Below are positions 26,330 to 36,186 of a stretch of DNA of 64,000 nucleotides, in pieces. The position numbers were made by a program, and so were the translations under genes. The notes under the pieces were generated by a model. The model saw only the letters and a program-made list of their open reading frames with translations, searched no databases and was not told where the DNA came from. Each line of letters begins with the position of its first letter. Within the stretch, counting starts at the first letter, position 1. Source of the DNA: Hymenobacter coccineus (GTDB taxonomy: Bacteria; Bacteroidota; Bacteroidia; Cytophagales; Hymenobacteraceae). The stretch is taken from positions 1-64,000 of the forward strand of contig NZ_MDZA01000044.1 of the NCBI RefSeq assembly GCF_001816125.1, written 5' to 3'.

Positions 26330-27667
26330 ATGGCATTCAAGTTTATTACCGGGGCGGGACTAGGGCTGCTGCTGGCGGCGTGCTCGGCCAGCCACACCAC
26401 CACCGAGCCCCGCAAGGAGGTCAGCTACATTCGGGGGCCCTACAACGCCGCGTTCTTCCGCCGGCACGGCGAATCCGAAGTCCTGTCGGCGGGCTTCCAC
26501 TTCCACCACGGCCGCGAGCACGACGTGCTACTGCAAACCAAGCTGGCCGACCGCGAAAAGGTTGATGCCGACTTTGATGCGGCGGTGTTCGACTTTGTGA
26601 AAAACAAGAAGTCAAAAGTGGGTCCCTCGATGGAGCTGTTCGGGCCCTACACGGCGCGGGTGGCCTGGAAGCTGTTTCGCACCATCGACTGGACCCACCA
26701 GCACCACGAGCAGACCTACGACATCATGGCCAGCCAGCGCGTGGCCTGGGACAAGAAAAAGCAGTGGACCGACCGCGCCGTGAAGCTCTACTTGGCCCGC
26801 AATAAAGACGTGGCCCGCTCGGTGGCCCCGCTCGACATCACCATGCGCCGGGCGGCCTGCATGATGAAGCCCTACTTCACCTACTACCGCAACTTCTACC
26901 CCAAGTCCAACTCCCAGGCCTGGGTGGCGCACTGGTGGCACCCGGCCATCTACGAGGCCCAAATGCTGAGCGGCAACGCCAGCGGCGGCCAGGAGGCCGC
27001 ACTGAAAGCGGTGAACGACCTCATGTTTAACGAGGTGTACAAGAACCGTCCCCAGCGCATGATTCTCAGCCGGGAGCTGATGCCGCGCTATGCGCGCATG
27101 TCGCCCGAGTCGGCCAACATCTTCGACAACCTGCACATGCTGCACGGCTTGGCCTACGACATCCTCAGCTACGAGGGCTGGACCGAGCAGCAGCAGCGCG
27201 ACGAGCTGTACCGCGTTATTGATGCGATGAGCTACCAGCCGGGCGACGAAAAGTACGTGCGCAAGTTCGACCTGCCCTACCCCGACGTGGACCCGCGCCA
27301 GTACCCCGCCTGGATGGCCGGCCCGGAAGGGGCAATGTCGAAAATTATGATGGAGATGATGATGGAAATGATGCCCCTGATGATGCCCGATATGGCCCCG
27401 GATATGAAAGAGAAGATGATGGCGCAGTTTCAGATGAAGATGCGCCCCGGCATGGAGCCCGGTGAAATCGAAGGCTCGCTGCACGACGCCATGATGAAAA
27501 TGATGCCTGGCATGAAGATGATGCCGGGGGCCCTGGAACCCGGCAAAACGCCCGACATGATGCGCGACGCCATGCTTAAGGGCTGGCAGGAGAAGCACGG
27601 CTCGATGCCCGACGTGCCGCCGCTCGACATGAGCCAAGAGCCCACGCTGGCCCCGCTGGCCCGCTAG
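26330..27667 (+). CDS. Lipoprotein with methionine-rich C-terminus
   Basis: 445 residues. Signal peptide with lipobox LLAACS. Residues about 30-330 are a globular part I cannot assign, with many His and aromatic residues (FHFHHGREHD, RTIDWTHQHHEQTYD, AHWWHPAIYEAQML). From residue 334 to the end (112 residues) there are 29 Met by my count, in clusters such as MMEMMMEMMPLMMPDM and MMKMMPGMKMMPG. Met clusters bind Cu(I) in proteins like CusF and PcoA; the same role is inferred. First gene of a four-gene unit with a shared AAATTATGCAA upstream. Possibly an undescribed copper-binding family. Confidence 0.75.
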   Translation: MAFKFITGAGLGLLLAACSASHTTTEPRKEVSYIRGPYNAAFFRRHGESEVLSAGFHFHHGREHDVLLQTKLADREKVDADFDAAVFDFVKNKKSKVGPSMELFGPYTARVAWKLFRTIDWTHQHHEQTYDIMASQRVAWDKKKQWTDRAVKLYLARNKDVARSVAPLDITMRRAACMMKPYFTYYRNFYPKSNSQAWVAHWWHPAIYEAQMLSGNASGGQEAALKAVNDLMFNEVYKNRPQRMILSRELMPRYARMSPESANIFDNLHMLHGLAYDILSYEGWTEQQQRDELYRVIDAMSYQPGDEKYVRKFDLPYPDVDPRQYPAWMAGPEGAMSKIMMEMMMEMMPLMMPDMAPDMKEKMMAQFQMKMRPGMEPGEIEGSLHDAMMKMMPGMKMMPGALEPGKTPDMMRDAMLKGWQEKHGSMPDVPPLDMSQEPTLAPLAR

Positions 27668-27709
27668 TGCCGACGTCGTTTTCCTTTTCATCTCCCGAGT
27701 TATCTTCTT

Positions 27710-28498
27710 ATGAACAAGTCTATTACCCTGCGCGGCCTGCTGCTGGCAGCGCTCTGCCTGCTGGGCCTGGCCCCGCTGGCCCACGCCCAATCCGACCAGA
27801 TAAACCTCGATGCCGGCCTGCCCACCCGCCTCGAAGACGCCTACCCCACGGCCTACGGTAACCGCGAACTGCAACTGCCCGTGCGCTACCAGCGCAGCCG
27901 GCAGGGCGATAATCTGGTGCAGTACACGCCCACGCTGGAGTTTGGCCCTTTCCGCAATACCCAGCTGGCCGTGGCCGTGCCCGTGTACTCGGGCAACGGC
28001 GACCGTTCGGGCAGTGGCAACGTGCAGGTGTCAGGCCTCTACAACTTCAACACCGAAGGCAAGTACCTGCCCGCCGTGGCCCTGGCCGGCACCCTCACGC
28101 TGCCCACCGGCCTGCGCAGCGCGGGCACCGACTACAACGGGCGCTTCATCCTCACCAAAAGCTTTTTGGGCACCCTCAACCGCCTGCACCTCAACCTGGC
28201 CTACTTCCACAACAGCCAGCCCGGCGTGCAGGCCGAAGGCGGCCAACTGAAAGAGGAGCGCCTCGACCGCTTCGCCCTGCTGGTGGGCTACTCCACACGC
28301 ATTGCGCCGCAGTCGTCGCTGGTCGTGGACTTTGTGCGGGAACAGCGCCGCTTCCGGGGCGAGATGGGGTCGTCCGTGGAGGCCGGCATCCGCCGCCAGA
28401 TGAATCCGCGAATGGTCCTCAGCGCCGGGGCTGCCGCGGGCCTGGGCACCGACGCTGACAAGTTCACGGCCACCCTGGGCTTGCAGCACGCATTTTAA
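27710..28498 (+). CDS. Outer-membrane beta-barrel protein
   Basis: 262 residues with signal peptide ending AHAQS. The mature part alternates short amphipathic strands (GNRELQLPVRYQRSRQGDNL, TQLAVAVPVYSGNGDR, SSLVVDFVREQRRFRGEMGS) and ends in ...ATLGLQHAF with a C-terminal Phe, as outer-membrane barrels do. About 12 strands, similar in kind to MetA-pathway-of-phenol-degradation-type barrels. It follows the Met-rich lipoprotein by 42 bp in the same operon. Substrate unknown. Confidence 0.75.
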   Translation: MNKSITLRGLLLAALCLLGLAPLAHAQSDQINLDAGLPTRLEDAYPTAYGNRELQLPVRYQRSRQGDNLVQYTPTLEFGPFRNTQLAVAVPVYSGNGDRSGSGNVQVSGLYNFNTEGKYLPAVALAGTLTLPTGLRSAGTDYNGRFILTKSFLGTLNRLHLNLAYFHNSQPGVQAEGGQLKEERLDRFALLVGYSTRIAPQSSLVVDFVREQRRFRGEMGSSVEAGIRRQMNPRMVLSAGAAAGLGTDADKFTATLGLQHAF

Positions 28499-28543
28499 TC
28501 CGGCCCGGCCGGCGGGGCACTCTCCTGCTTCAACCTTCTCCTC

Positions 28544-29065
28544 ATGAACATTACTCGCCAATCCTTGCTGCTGTGGTGGGGACTCACCGTCACCGGGGCC
28601 TACCTGCTCACCGAATACTTCGGCCGGGCGCTGCACCACGCGCACGCCGCCATCCTCTGGACCTGGGCCGGGGCCATGCTCGTGCCGGTGGTGTTGTCGC
28701 TGCTACTCGGGCGCCGGGCCAACGCCCTGGTTTGGGTGTGGGCCGGGGCCACGGTGCTGGCGATGGTCGAAAACTTCGGGGCCCACGCCGCCGAGTCCAA
28801 GCCGCTAATGCACTTCAGCTTTCATACGCTGTGGTTCCTGTTCGGCGCGGCCGGGTTTGCCTATACGGCCGCCGTGGTGGATGGCAGCTCCCGTAAGGGG
28901 CTCTACGCCGGGTCCGCGCTGCTTAATCTGGTCGGGGCGGGGCTGATGCTGGTCAACCACGAGTTGCTGGAAGGGTACGAGTTCATCCTGCTGGCCCTCA
29001 TTCAGGGCGTGCCCATGCTACTGGACGTGCCGCTGCGTCGGCAGCACGAAGCGCAGGTGGGGTAG
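28544..29065 (+). CDS. Four- or five-helix integral membrane protein
   Basis: 173 residues with hydrophobic segments LLLWWGLTVTGAYLLTEYF, AAILWTWAGAMLVPVVLSLL, ALVWVWAGATVLAMVENFG, LWFLFGAAGFAYTAAVV and LNLVGAGLMLVNHELLEG. His near membrane edges (RALHHAHAA, HAAESKPLMHFSFH) could bind a metal. Family not recognised. Third in the Met-rich operon. Confidence 0.65.
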   Translation: MNITRQSLLLWWGLTVTGAYLLTEYFGRALHHAHAAILWTWAGAMLVPVVLSLLLGRRANALVWVWAGATVLAMVENFGAHAAESKPLMHFSFHTLWFLFGAAGFAYTAAVVDGSSRKGLYAGSALLNLVGAGLMLVNHELLEGYEFILLALIQGVPMLLDVPLRRQHEAQVG

Positions 29066-29100
29066 GGCCCACGCCGATTTTCATATCCTCCCCCTTTATT

Positions 29101-29571
29101 ATGGAGCACAAAAAACCTTATTCGCGCTTTTTTTTGATGCTGGGCACCTCCCTGGTGGCCATGTACGCCGTGATGTACCTCAACGTCTACGAGTGGGACC
29201 ACGTGTATTTCAGCCTCACCCGCGTGTACATGGCCCTGCTTATGCTGGTGCCCATGACGCTGATTATGATGGGCTTCATGTGGAGCATGTACCCCAACAA
29301 GCAGCGCAATACCCTGATTATGGGGGGTAGCCTGGTGCTGTTCGTGGTGGCCCTCGTCATGGTGCGCTCCCAAACCTTCATTGGCGATAAGCTCTGGATG
29401 AAGGCCATGATTCCGCACCACTCCATCGCCATCATGGTCAGCAAGCGCGCCGATATCAAGGACCCCGAAGTGCGCCAGCTGGCCGACAGCATTATTGCGG
29501 CGCAGGAGCGCGAAATCAAGCAGATGAAGCGAATGCTCGCCCGGCTAGAACGGGAACGGGCCGCGCAGTAA
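29101..29571 (+). CDS. Membrane-anchored DUF305 protein
   Basis: 156 residues. Three membrane helices (FFLMLGTSLVAMYAVMYLN, YMALLMLVPMTLIMMGFMW, TLIMGGSLVLFVVALVMV) then a soluble DUF305-like end with MIPHHSIAIMVSKRADIKDP and a charged helix to the C-terminus. The HH pair is the family mark. Fourth and last gene of the unit that starts at 26330; the third DUF305 unit in the window counting the two at 14.3-15.0 kb. A role in copper resistance is inferred from position. Confidence 0.8.
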   Translation: MEHKKPYSRFFLMLGTSLVAMYAVMYLNVYEWDHVYFSLTRVYMALLMLVPMTLIMMGFMWSMYPNKQRNTLIMGGSLVLFVVALVMVRSQTFIGDKLWMKAMIPHHSIAIMVSKRADIKDPEVRQLADSIIAAQEREIKQMKRMLARLERERAAQ

Positions 29572-29642
29572 GGCGCGGGCACCGGCTGGGGCGCCCATGC
29601 CCGCGCGTCACGGCCGGCCGCTTGGGCCGGGGGTAGGGGCGC

Positions 29643-29653
29643 AAATTATGCAA
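29643..29653 (+). promoter_or_regulatory. Candidate copper-regulon operator (cus operon)
   Basis: AAATTATGCAA in the direction of the cus operon, 92 bp before the first start codon and 44 bp before a TACCTTTG box at 29698-29705. No good -33 box lies between, which fits an activator-dependent promoter. Confidence 0.55.
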
Positions 29654-29697
29654 GCCTCGCGGCTGAATTCTGTAAATCCTGCGCTGGTCAGCCGCCG

Positions 29698-29705
29698 TAC
29701 CTTTG
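29698..29705 (+). promoter_or_regulatory. -7 box of the cus operon
   Basis: TACCTTTG, a perfect TAnnTTTG, 40 bp before the TTG start of the first gene. Confidence 0.55.
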
Positions 29706-29745
29706 CAGGCGGCAATTTATTCTGCTAACTCGTTGTTCTGCTGAC

Positions 29746-30132
29746 TTGAAACGTTTCCTCAGCCTGTTCCTACTGCTAAGTTACCTGCTGTCCAGCCCTG
29801 GGTTGGTGTACAGCATGCACTTCTGTGGGCCAACCCTGACGGAAGTTTCGGTGACCAGCGAGGCGGCTTGCTGCTGCCCGGTGCCCAAAAAGCCGGCCGG
29901 CTGCTGCCACGACAAAAAGCTGAGCAGCACTCTCAAGGACGTGAAGCTCAGCACCGCACAGCTCAAGCTGCCGGTGCTCCTGGTAGTGCCCGCGCCGCCC
30001 GCACTACGGCTGGCCTACCGCCTGCCTACCCCCACCTACCCGGCCGATGAGCCGGCTGCGCTGCTACGGGCTACTGCTGCCCCGCCGCCCGCCTGCCCCC
30101 CCTACGTGCGGGGCCATGCCTTCCTGATTTAG
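29746..30132 (+). CDS. HYC_CC_PP-type secreted Cys-rich protein
   Basis: 128 residues from a TTG start (TTGAAACGTTTCCTC); no ATG is available. Signal peptide LFLLLSYLLSSPGLVYS, then MHFCGPTLTEVSVTSEAACC, CPVPKKPAGCCHDKK. The order HFCG ... CCCP ... GCCHD is that of small Bacteroidota proteins placed before CusA-type pumps. Six Cys and two His could bind metal. The C-terminal half is Pro/Ala-rich. First gene of the cus operon. Confidence 0.8.
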   Translation: MKRFLSLFLLLSYLLSSPGLVYSMHFCGPTLTEVSVTSEAACCCPVPKKPAGCCHDKKLSSTLKDVKLSTAQLKLPVLLVVPAPPALRLAYRLPTPTYPADEPAALLRATAAPPPACPPYVRGHAFLI

Positions 30133-30280
30133 CTTCTGGGTGTTACCTGGTGCCCCCGGCCTTTTTGGCCGTGGGGCTTTCGCGCGTGTCGTTTCTTGAG
30201 CAACTGGCTGCCGGCCGGTAATGCTCGAAAAAGCACGCCATTCCCTCACCGGGATACCGCGCCTGTTAGCTGCTAATCAA

Positions 30281-33200
30281 ATGATTGAACGACTTATTTC
30301 CCTCTCCCTGCGCAACCGGGGCGTGGTGCTGCTGCTGGCGGCGGGGCTGCTGGTCTGGGGCATCTTCTCCATCCGGGCCAGCAAGATTGACGCGATTCCC
30401 GACCTGTCGGAAAACCAGGTAATCGTGTTCACCGAGTGGGCGGGGCGCGGGCCGCAGATTATTGAGGACCAGGTGACCTACCCCCTCGTCACCAACCTGC
30501 AAGGGCTGGCCCAGGTACGGGCCGTGCGCGCCGCCTCCATGTTCGGGATGAGCTTCGTGTACGTCATTTTCAACGACAACACCGACATCTACTGGGCCCG
30601 CGAGCGGGTGCTGGAGCGCCTCAACTACGCCCAGCGCCTGCTGCCCACCGGCCTCACGCCCACCCTGGGCCCCGACGGCACGGGCGTGGGCCACGTGCTC
30701 TGGTACACGCTCAACGCGCCCAAGCTGGACCTGGGCGAGCAGCGTGCGTTGCAGGACTGGTACGTGAAGTTCGGCCTCCAAACCGTGCCCGGCGTGAGCG
30801 AGGTGGCCAGCTTCGGCGGCTTCCAGCCCGAGTACCAGGTGACGGTAGACCCCACCAAGCTCACCTATTATAACGTGAGTTTGCCGCAGGTGCTGGCCGC
30901 CGTGCGCAGCAACAACAACGAGGCCGGCGGCCGCAAATTCGAGCAGGGTGGCACGGGCTACATCATCAAAACGAGCGGCTACATCCAGGACGTGGCCACC
31001 CTGGAAAACGTGCCGGTCCTCACCCGCCCTGGCGGCGTGCCGCTGCGCCTACGCGACCTCGGCACGGTGCAGATGACGGGCGAGAGCCGCCTCGGCATCT
31101 TCGACCACAATGGGCAGGGGGAGGCCGTGGGTGGCATCGTGGTGATGCGCTACGGCGAGAACGCCGACGAGGTCATCACCCGCGTGAAGGCCAAGATGAC
31201 CGAGGTGGCCAAGGGCCTGCCGGCGGGCGTCTCGTTCGACATCGTGTACGACCGCAGCGGCCTCATCGAAGAGTCGGTGGCCAACATCAAGCACACGCTG
31301 CTCGAAGAAATGGCCGTGGTGTCGCTGGTCGTGCTGGTGTTCCTCTTCCACTGGCGCAGTGCCCTGAGCATCCTGCTCCAGATTCCGATTACCATCGCCG
31401 CCAGCTTCATTCTACTCAACGCTTTTGGCATCTCGTCCAACATCATGTCGCTCACCGGCATTGCCCTGGCCATTGGGGTCATTGTCGATAATGGCATCGT
31501 GATGGCCGAGAATGCCTACCGCAACCTAGCCCTGCACCAGGCCGCCGAAGAAGCCGCGGCGGGTGCGCCACCCGGTTCGTCGCCTGGTTTTTCGCCCAAG
31601 CAAGCTGTTCCTCTTTCCACGCCTGAACCCGTTCACCATGACTAACGACGAGCGCCTCGCCATTATTGAGAAGTCCAGCCAGCAGGTGTCGCGGGGCATT
31701 TTCTTCTCCACGATTATCATCGTAGCCTCGTTTCTGCCCGTGTTTTTGCTCACCGGGCAGGAGGGCAAGCTGTTTCACCCGCTGGCCTACACCAAGACCT
31801 TTATCCTGCTCATCGACGCGGTGCTGGCCGTGACGCTGGCCCCGGTGCTGCTGTCCTTTTTTATGAAGGGCAAATTCAAAACCGAGGAGCAGAACCCCAT
31901 CAACCGGGGCCTGGAGCGGGTGTACGCGCCGCTCATCAACTGGTGCCTGACCTGGCGCAAAACCACCATCGGTATCAACCTACTGCTGCTGGCCATCAGC
32001 ATTCCGCTGCTGCTGAGCCTGGGCACCGAGTTCATGCCGCCGCTCGACGAGGGCTCGATTCTGTTCATGCCCATCACCCAGCCCGACGTATCGAACACGG
32101 AGGTGAAGCGCATTTTGCAGGTGCAGGACAAGATTATCATGCAGGTGCCCGAGGTGAAGGGCGTACTCGGCAAGGCCGGCCGGGCCAGCACCGCCACCGA
32201 CAACGCCCCGCTGAGCATGATTGAAACCATCATCCAACTCAAGCCCCGCGCCGAATGGCGGCCAGGCCTGACCAAGGCCAAGCTCATTGAGGAGCTGAAC
32301 GGCAAGCTGCAAATACCGGGGGTAGTAAACGGCTGGACCCAGCCCATCATCAACCGCATCAACATGCTGAGCACCGGCATCCGCACCGACGTGGGTGTGA
32401 AAGTCTATGGCCAGCAGCTCGACACGATTTACAACGTGTCGCAGCGGGTGCGGGCGGCGCTAACCGGCGTACCCGGCGTGCAGGACCTGTACGTGGACCC
32501 CATCACGGGCGGCAAGTACCTGCAAATTGACCTGAAGCGCGACCAGCTGGCCCGCTACGGTCTCACCGTGGACCAAGTGAACGAGGTGGTGGAAATGGCC
32601 ATCGGCGGGGCCCCGGTGGCCAGCACCGTGGAGGGCCGGCGGCGCTTCGCCATCGGCGTGCGCCTGGCCGAAGACTACCGCAACAGCCTGTCCGCGCTGG
32701 GCCGCATCCCGATTCAGACCACCGCCTACGGGCCGGTGCCCCTGTCGGCCGTGGCCACCCTGCGCTTCGAAAACGGCCCGCCCATGATTAACTCCGAAAA
32801 TGCCCAGTTGCGCGGGGCGGTGCTCTTCAACGTGCGGGGCCGCGACCTGGGCGGCACCGTGAGCGAGGCCATGAAAAAGGTACAAGCCATGCAGGGCAAG
32901 CTGCCCGCCGGCTACTACCTGGAATGGAGCGGGCAGTACGAAAACCTCATCAGCTCGCAGCGCACGCTGCTCTTCATTCTGCCTATTGTGCTGGTGGTAA
33001 TTTTCGGCTGCCTGTACTTCGCTTTCCACTCGGTGCGCGAGGCGCTGCTGAGTCTAGTTACCATCCCGTTCGCCCTCATCGGCGGGGCCTACATGGTGTA
33101 TTTCTACGGGGTGCACCTGTCGGTGGCGGTGGCCGTGGGCTTCATCGCCCTGTTCGGGCTGGCCGTGGAAACAGGCGTTATCATGGTCATCTACCTCAAC

Positions 33201-33530
33201 GACGCCATGCAGCAGCTGGTGGCCGCCAAGGGCAATTCGAGCGAGACCATCAGCAAGCAGGATTTGCGCGATGCCGTGTTTCACGGCGCGGCCAAGCGGC
33301 TGCGCCCCAAGCTGATGACCGTCTCGGTGGCGCTGTTCGGGCTCGTGCCGGTGCTTTGGGCCACCGGCACGGGCTCCGACGTGATGCTGCCCATCGTGCT
33401 GCCCATGATTGGCGGGGTTTTCACGTCCTCGACCCACATTCTACTGGTTACGCCGCTGATTTTCCTGATGACCAAAGAGTACGAGCTGCGCAAGTTTGGC
33501 AAGTTGGACGTGCTGGCGATAACCCATTAA
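30281..33530 (+). pseudogene. cusA: CusA/CzcA heavy-metal RND pump, frameshifted
   Basis: About 1080 residues over two frames. N-terminal part from ATG 30281: MIERLISLSLRNRGVVLLLA and the conserved DLSENQVIVFTEWAGRGPQI, to NGIVMAENAYRNLAL near codon 415. After about 31,560 the frame changes; the second part (IIEKSSQQVSRGIFFSTIII onward) carries the rest of the pump through LVPVLWATGTGSDVMLPIVL. The net shift is +1 between about 31,560 and 31,640, in the variable loop between membrane helices 4 and 5. Otherwise complete and well conserved, so the break may be recent or a sequencing error. RND pumps of this class expel Cu(I)/Ag(I) or Co/Zn/Cd across both membranes. Confidence 0.9.
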
Positions 33531-33543
33531 TCTTCTAGCTTCT

Positions 33544-34799
33544 ATGGCTTATTTCTTTCGGATGATGTTCGCTACGGGGCTGCTGGAGCTACTGGCGGTG
33601 CCCGCCTCTGCCCAGCGCGTACTGCCCCTCGACTCGGTGCTGCGGGCCGTGCGCCAGCGCAACCCCGCCCTGCGCCAGTACGACTACCGCGCCCAGGCCA
33701 AGCAGGCCGCCGTGGCCGGGGCCACCACCTGGGAAGCGCCCAAGGTGAGCGCCGGCTACTGGATGACGCCCTACAACCAGCGCCCCATCAAGGAGCTGAA
33801 TAACGGGCAGGGGATGGGGATGCAGATGGTGTCGGTGGAGCAGATGCTGCCCAACCCGGCCAAGCAGCGCGCCCAGCGCGACTACCTGGCCGGCCAGGCC
33901 GCCGTGGTGCAGGCCGACCAGGCCGCCAGCTTCAACGAGCTGCGCGCCCGGGCCCGCACGCTGTACTACGAGCGGATAGTGCTGGAAAAAAAGCTGCGGG
34001 TGCTGGACCAGAGCGCCTACCTGCTGGATTTCCTGCTGAAAATCGCCCAGGCCCGCTACCCCTACAACCAGACCACGCTGGCCAGCATCTACCAGGTGCA
34101 GGCGCGGGTGGCGATGCACGCCAACGACCACGCCGCGCTCTACGGCCAGCTGCGCCAGCGCACCATCGCCCTGAACGCGCTCATGGCCCGCGACCCCGCC
34201 ACCGAGTTTGCCGTGGATACGCTGTTGCCTACCCCCCCTGGCACGGGCCCCGCCGACACGGCCGCCCTGGCCGCCCGCCGCTCCGACGTGCGCGGCCTCG
34301 ACCAGTCGCTGGCGTGGTGCGCCTCAGCCAGCAGGTCGAGGCCAGCCGCCGCCGGCCCGATTTTGGGGTGCGCTACGACCACATGAACGGCCTCGGCAGC
34401 ACGCCCAATCAGTTCACCGTCATGGGGATGGTCACGCTGCCCTTCGTGCCCTGGGCCGCCCGCGAGTACAAAGCCAACACCGCTGCCCTAGGGCTGGAAG
34501 CGCGGGCCGTGCAGCAGCAGCGGGCCAGCCTGCTCAACGACGCGGCTGGCCGCCTCAGCACCCTGCAATCGGACCTGCTCACCCAGCGCGAGCTGGTTGA
34601 TAACTACGACCGGGGCATCCTGCCCGCCCTGCGCAAAAGCTATCAGGTAACGCTGCTGGCCTACCAGCAGAACACCGCCCAGCTGCCCGCCGTGGTCGAA
34701 GCCCTCGATACATGGCTGCGGACCCGCCTGCAAGCACTCGATACCCAAAATGAACTCCTTGCCCTCACCGTGCGCTATGACCAGGAACTTGAGCAATAA
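33544..34799 (+). pseudogene. CusC/TolC-type outer-membrane efflux channel, frameshifted
   Basis: About 418 codons in two frames. The first (33544-34312) has a signal peptide ending PASAQR and the N-terminal half of a TolC-family protein with coiled-coil helices (RDYLAGQAAVVQADQAASFN). At about 34,312 (...DQSLA then TGGTGCGCC) one base is missing; the other frame continues VRLSQQVEASRRRPDFGVRY, VTLPFVPWAAREYKANTAAL to 34799. Joined, it is a normal TolC-family length. Starts 13 bp after cusA and overlaps the adaptor gene that follows. Confidence 0.85.
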
Positions 34800-36186
34800 G
34801 CCCGTGCGCCGGCGGGTAGCCGCCGCCCTGCTGGGGGCCCTAGGGGCCCTGCTGGTGGGCTGCCACGGCCAGGCCCACGGTCCCGCCAACGTGGCCCAAA
34901 CCCCGCCAGTGGCCACCAACGTGGCCATGCAGTACACCTGCCCTATGCACGCCCAGATTGTGCGCGAGGCCCCCGGCAGCTGCCCCATCTGCGGCATGGA
35001 CCTGGTGCCCAAGGTGCTCGATAATGCCGCCGCCGCCGTTTCGCCCACCGACCTGGGCACGGTCAGCCAGGCCCCCAACGCGGCCGTGCTGGCGGCCGTG
35101 GCCACGGTGCGCCTCGTGGCCGACGGCACGGCGGCCGACACGCTCACCCTGCCGGGCGTGGTGGACTACGACCCGCGCCGCAGCCGGGCGGTGGCGGCCC
35201 GCTTCGGCGGGCGCATCGAGCAGCTGGCGGTGCGCTTCAACTACCAACCCGTGCGGCGGGGGCAGAAGCTACTCGAACTCTACAGCCCCGAGCTGGTCAC
35301 GGCCGAGCAGGAGCTACTTTTCCTGCTGGAAAACGACGCTGATAACGCGCCGCTGGTAAACGGTGCCCGCCAAAAACTGCGCCTGCTGGGCCTGACCGAC
35401 CCGCAGCTGCGCGCGCTGGCCCGCACCCACCGGGCCAGCTACCGGGTAGCTATTTTCAGCCCTTACGATGGCTACGTGGTGGAAACGCTAGCAGCTGCCG
35501 TATCTATTCCGGCCGCCGCTACCGCCGGGGGAATGAATGCCAGCCCCGAACCGGGCATGAATGCCGGCGGACCCAGCGAACCAACGGGCAACTCGGCGGC
35601 CGGGCCGGTGCAGCCCCAGCCGCTCACCCTCACGGAAGGGGCCTACGTGAGCACCGGCCAGACCCTGTTTCAGGTGGTGAACACCGACCAGGTGTGGGGC
35701 CTCTTTCAGCCCACCCCGGCTGAGCTGGCCCAGCTACGCCCCGGCCAGCCGCTGCGCGTAGTGGCCGAAGGCACCGGCCTGCCGCCCCGCACGGCCCGCC
35801 TCGGTTTGGTGGAGCCCGAGTTTCGTGCCGGGGCCAGCGTGGCGGCCGTGCGGGTGTACCTGCCCAACCCGCAGGGCCGGCTCCGGCGCGGCCAGCGTCT
35901 GACCGGGCATCTGGTGCCCACCGCCGCCCCGGCCGGCACCGGGAGCTTCTGGCTGCCCCGCGCCGCCGTGGTGGACCTAGGCACCCGGCAAGTGGCCTTC
36001 GTGCGGCGCGGGGCCACGTTTGTGCCGGTGGCCGTGCAGGTCGGCCAGCGCACCGCCAGCCAGGTGCAGGTGCTGCGCGGCCTCGCCGGCCCCGAAGACG
36101 TGGCCGCCAACGGCCAATATCTCATTGACAGCGAAGGCTTTATTCGAACTGCCGACGCTGCCCCTACCCCCGCTGCTCATGACTAA
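34777..36186 (+). CDS. cusB: CusB-like membrane-fusion adaptor with one HMBD domain
   Basis: 469 residues from ATG 34777 (an ATG at 34750 is also possible). Lipobox LLVGCH. Residues about 52-82 are a heavy-metal-binding domain: MQYTCPMHAQIVREAPGSCP, ICGMDLVPK. Then a HlyD/RND adaptor: TLPGVVDYDPRRSRAVAARF, KLLELYSPELVTAEQELLFL (hairpin), FSPYDGYVVETLA, VNTDQVWGLFQPTPAELAQL, and a beta-barrel end. A Gly/Met/Pro insert (GGMNASPEPGMNAGG) sits in the lipoyl-like part. It overlaps the next gene by 8 bp (ATGACTAA). Confidence 0.88.
   Translation: MTRNLSNKPVRRRVAAALLGALGALLVGCHGQAHGPANVAQTPPVATNVAMQYTCPMHAQIVREAPGSCPICGMDLVPKVLDNAAAAVSPTDLGTVSQAPNAAVLAAVATVRLVADGTAADTLTLPGVVDYDPRRSRAVAARFGGRIEQLAVRFNYQPVRRGQKLLELYSPELVTAEQELLFLLENDADNAPLVNGARQKLRLLGLTDPQLRALARTHRASYRVAIFSPYDGYVVETLAAAVSIPAAATAGGMNASPEPGMNAGGPSEPTGNSAAGPVQPQPLTLTEGAYVSTGQTLFQVVNTDQVWGLFQPTPAELAQLRPGQPLRVVAEGTGLPPRTARLGLVEPEFRAGASVAAVRVYLPNPQGRLRRGQRLTGHLVPTAAPAGTGSFWLPRAAVVDLGTRQVAFVRRGATFVPVAVQVGQRTASQVQVLRGLAGPEDVAANGQYLIDSEGFIRTADAAPTPAAHD

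Noticed and set aside
26612..27874. 420-codon minus-strand frame opposite the Met-rich lipoprotein
   Set aside because: Many His come from CAT, the complement of ATG codons for Met; no start context or motif.
36020..36178. Upstream extension of the second CusB-like gene
   Set aside because: The frame before ATG 36179 is an out-of-frame reading of the first adaptor; the lipoprotein signal begins at 36179.
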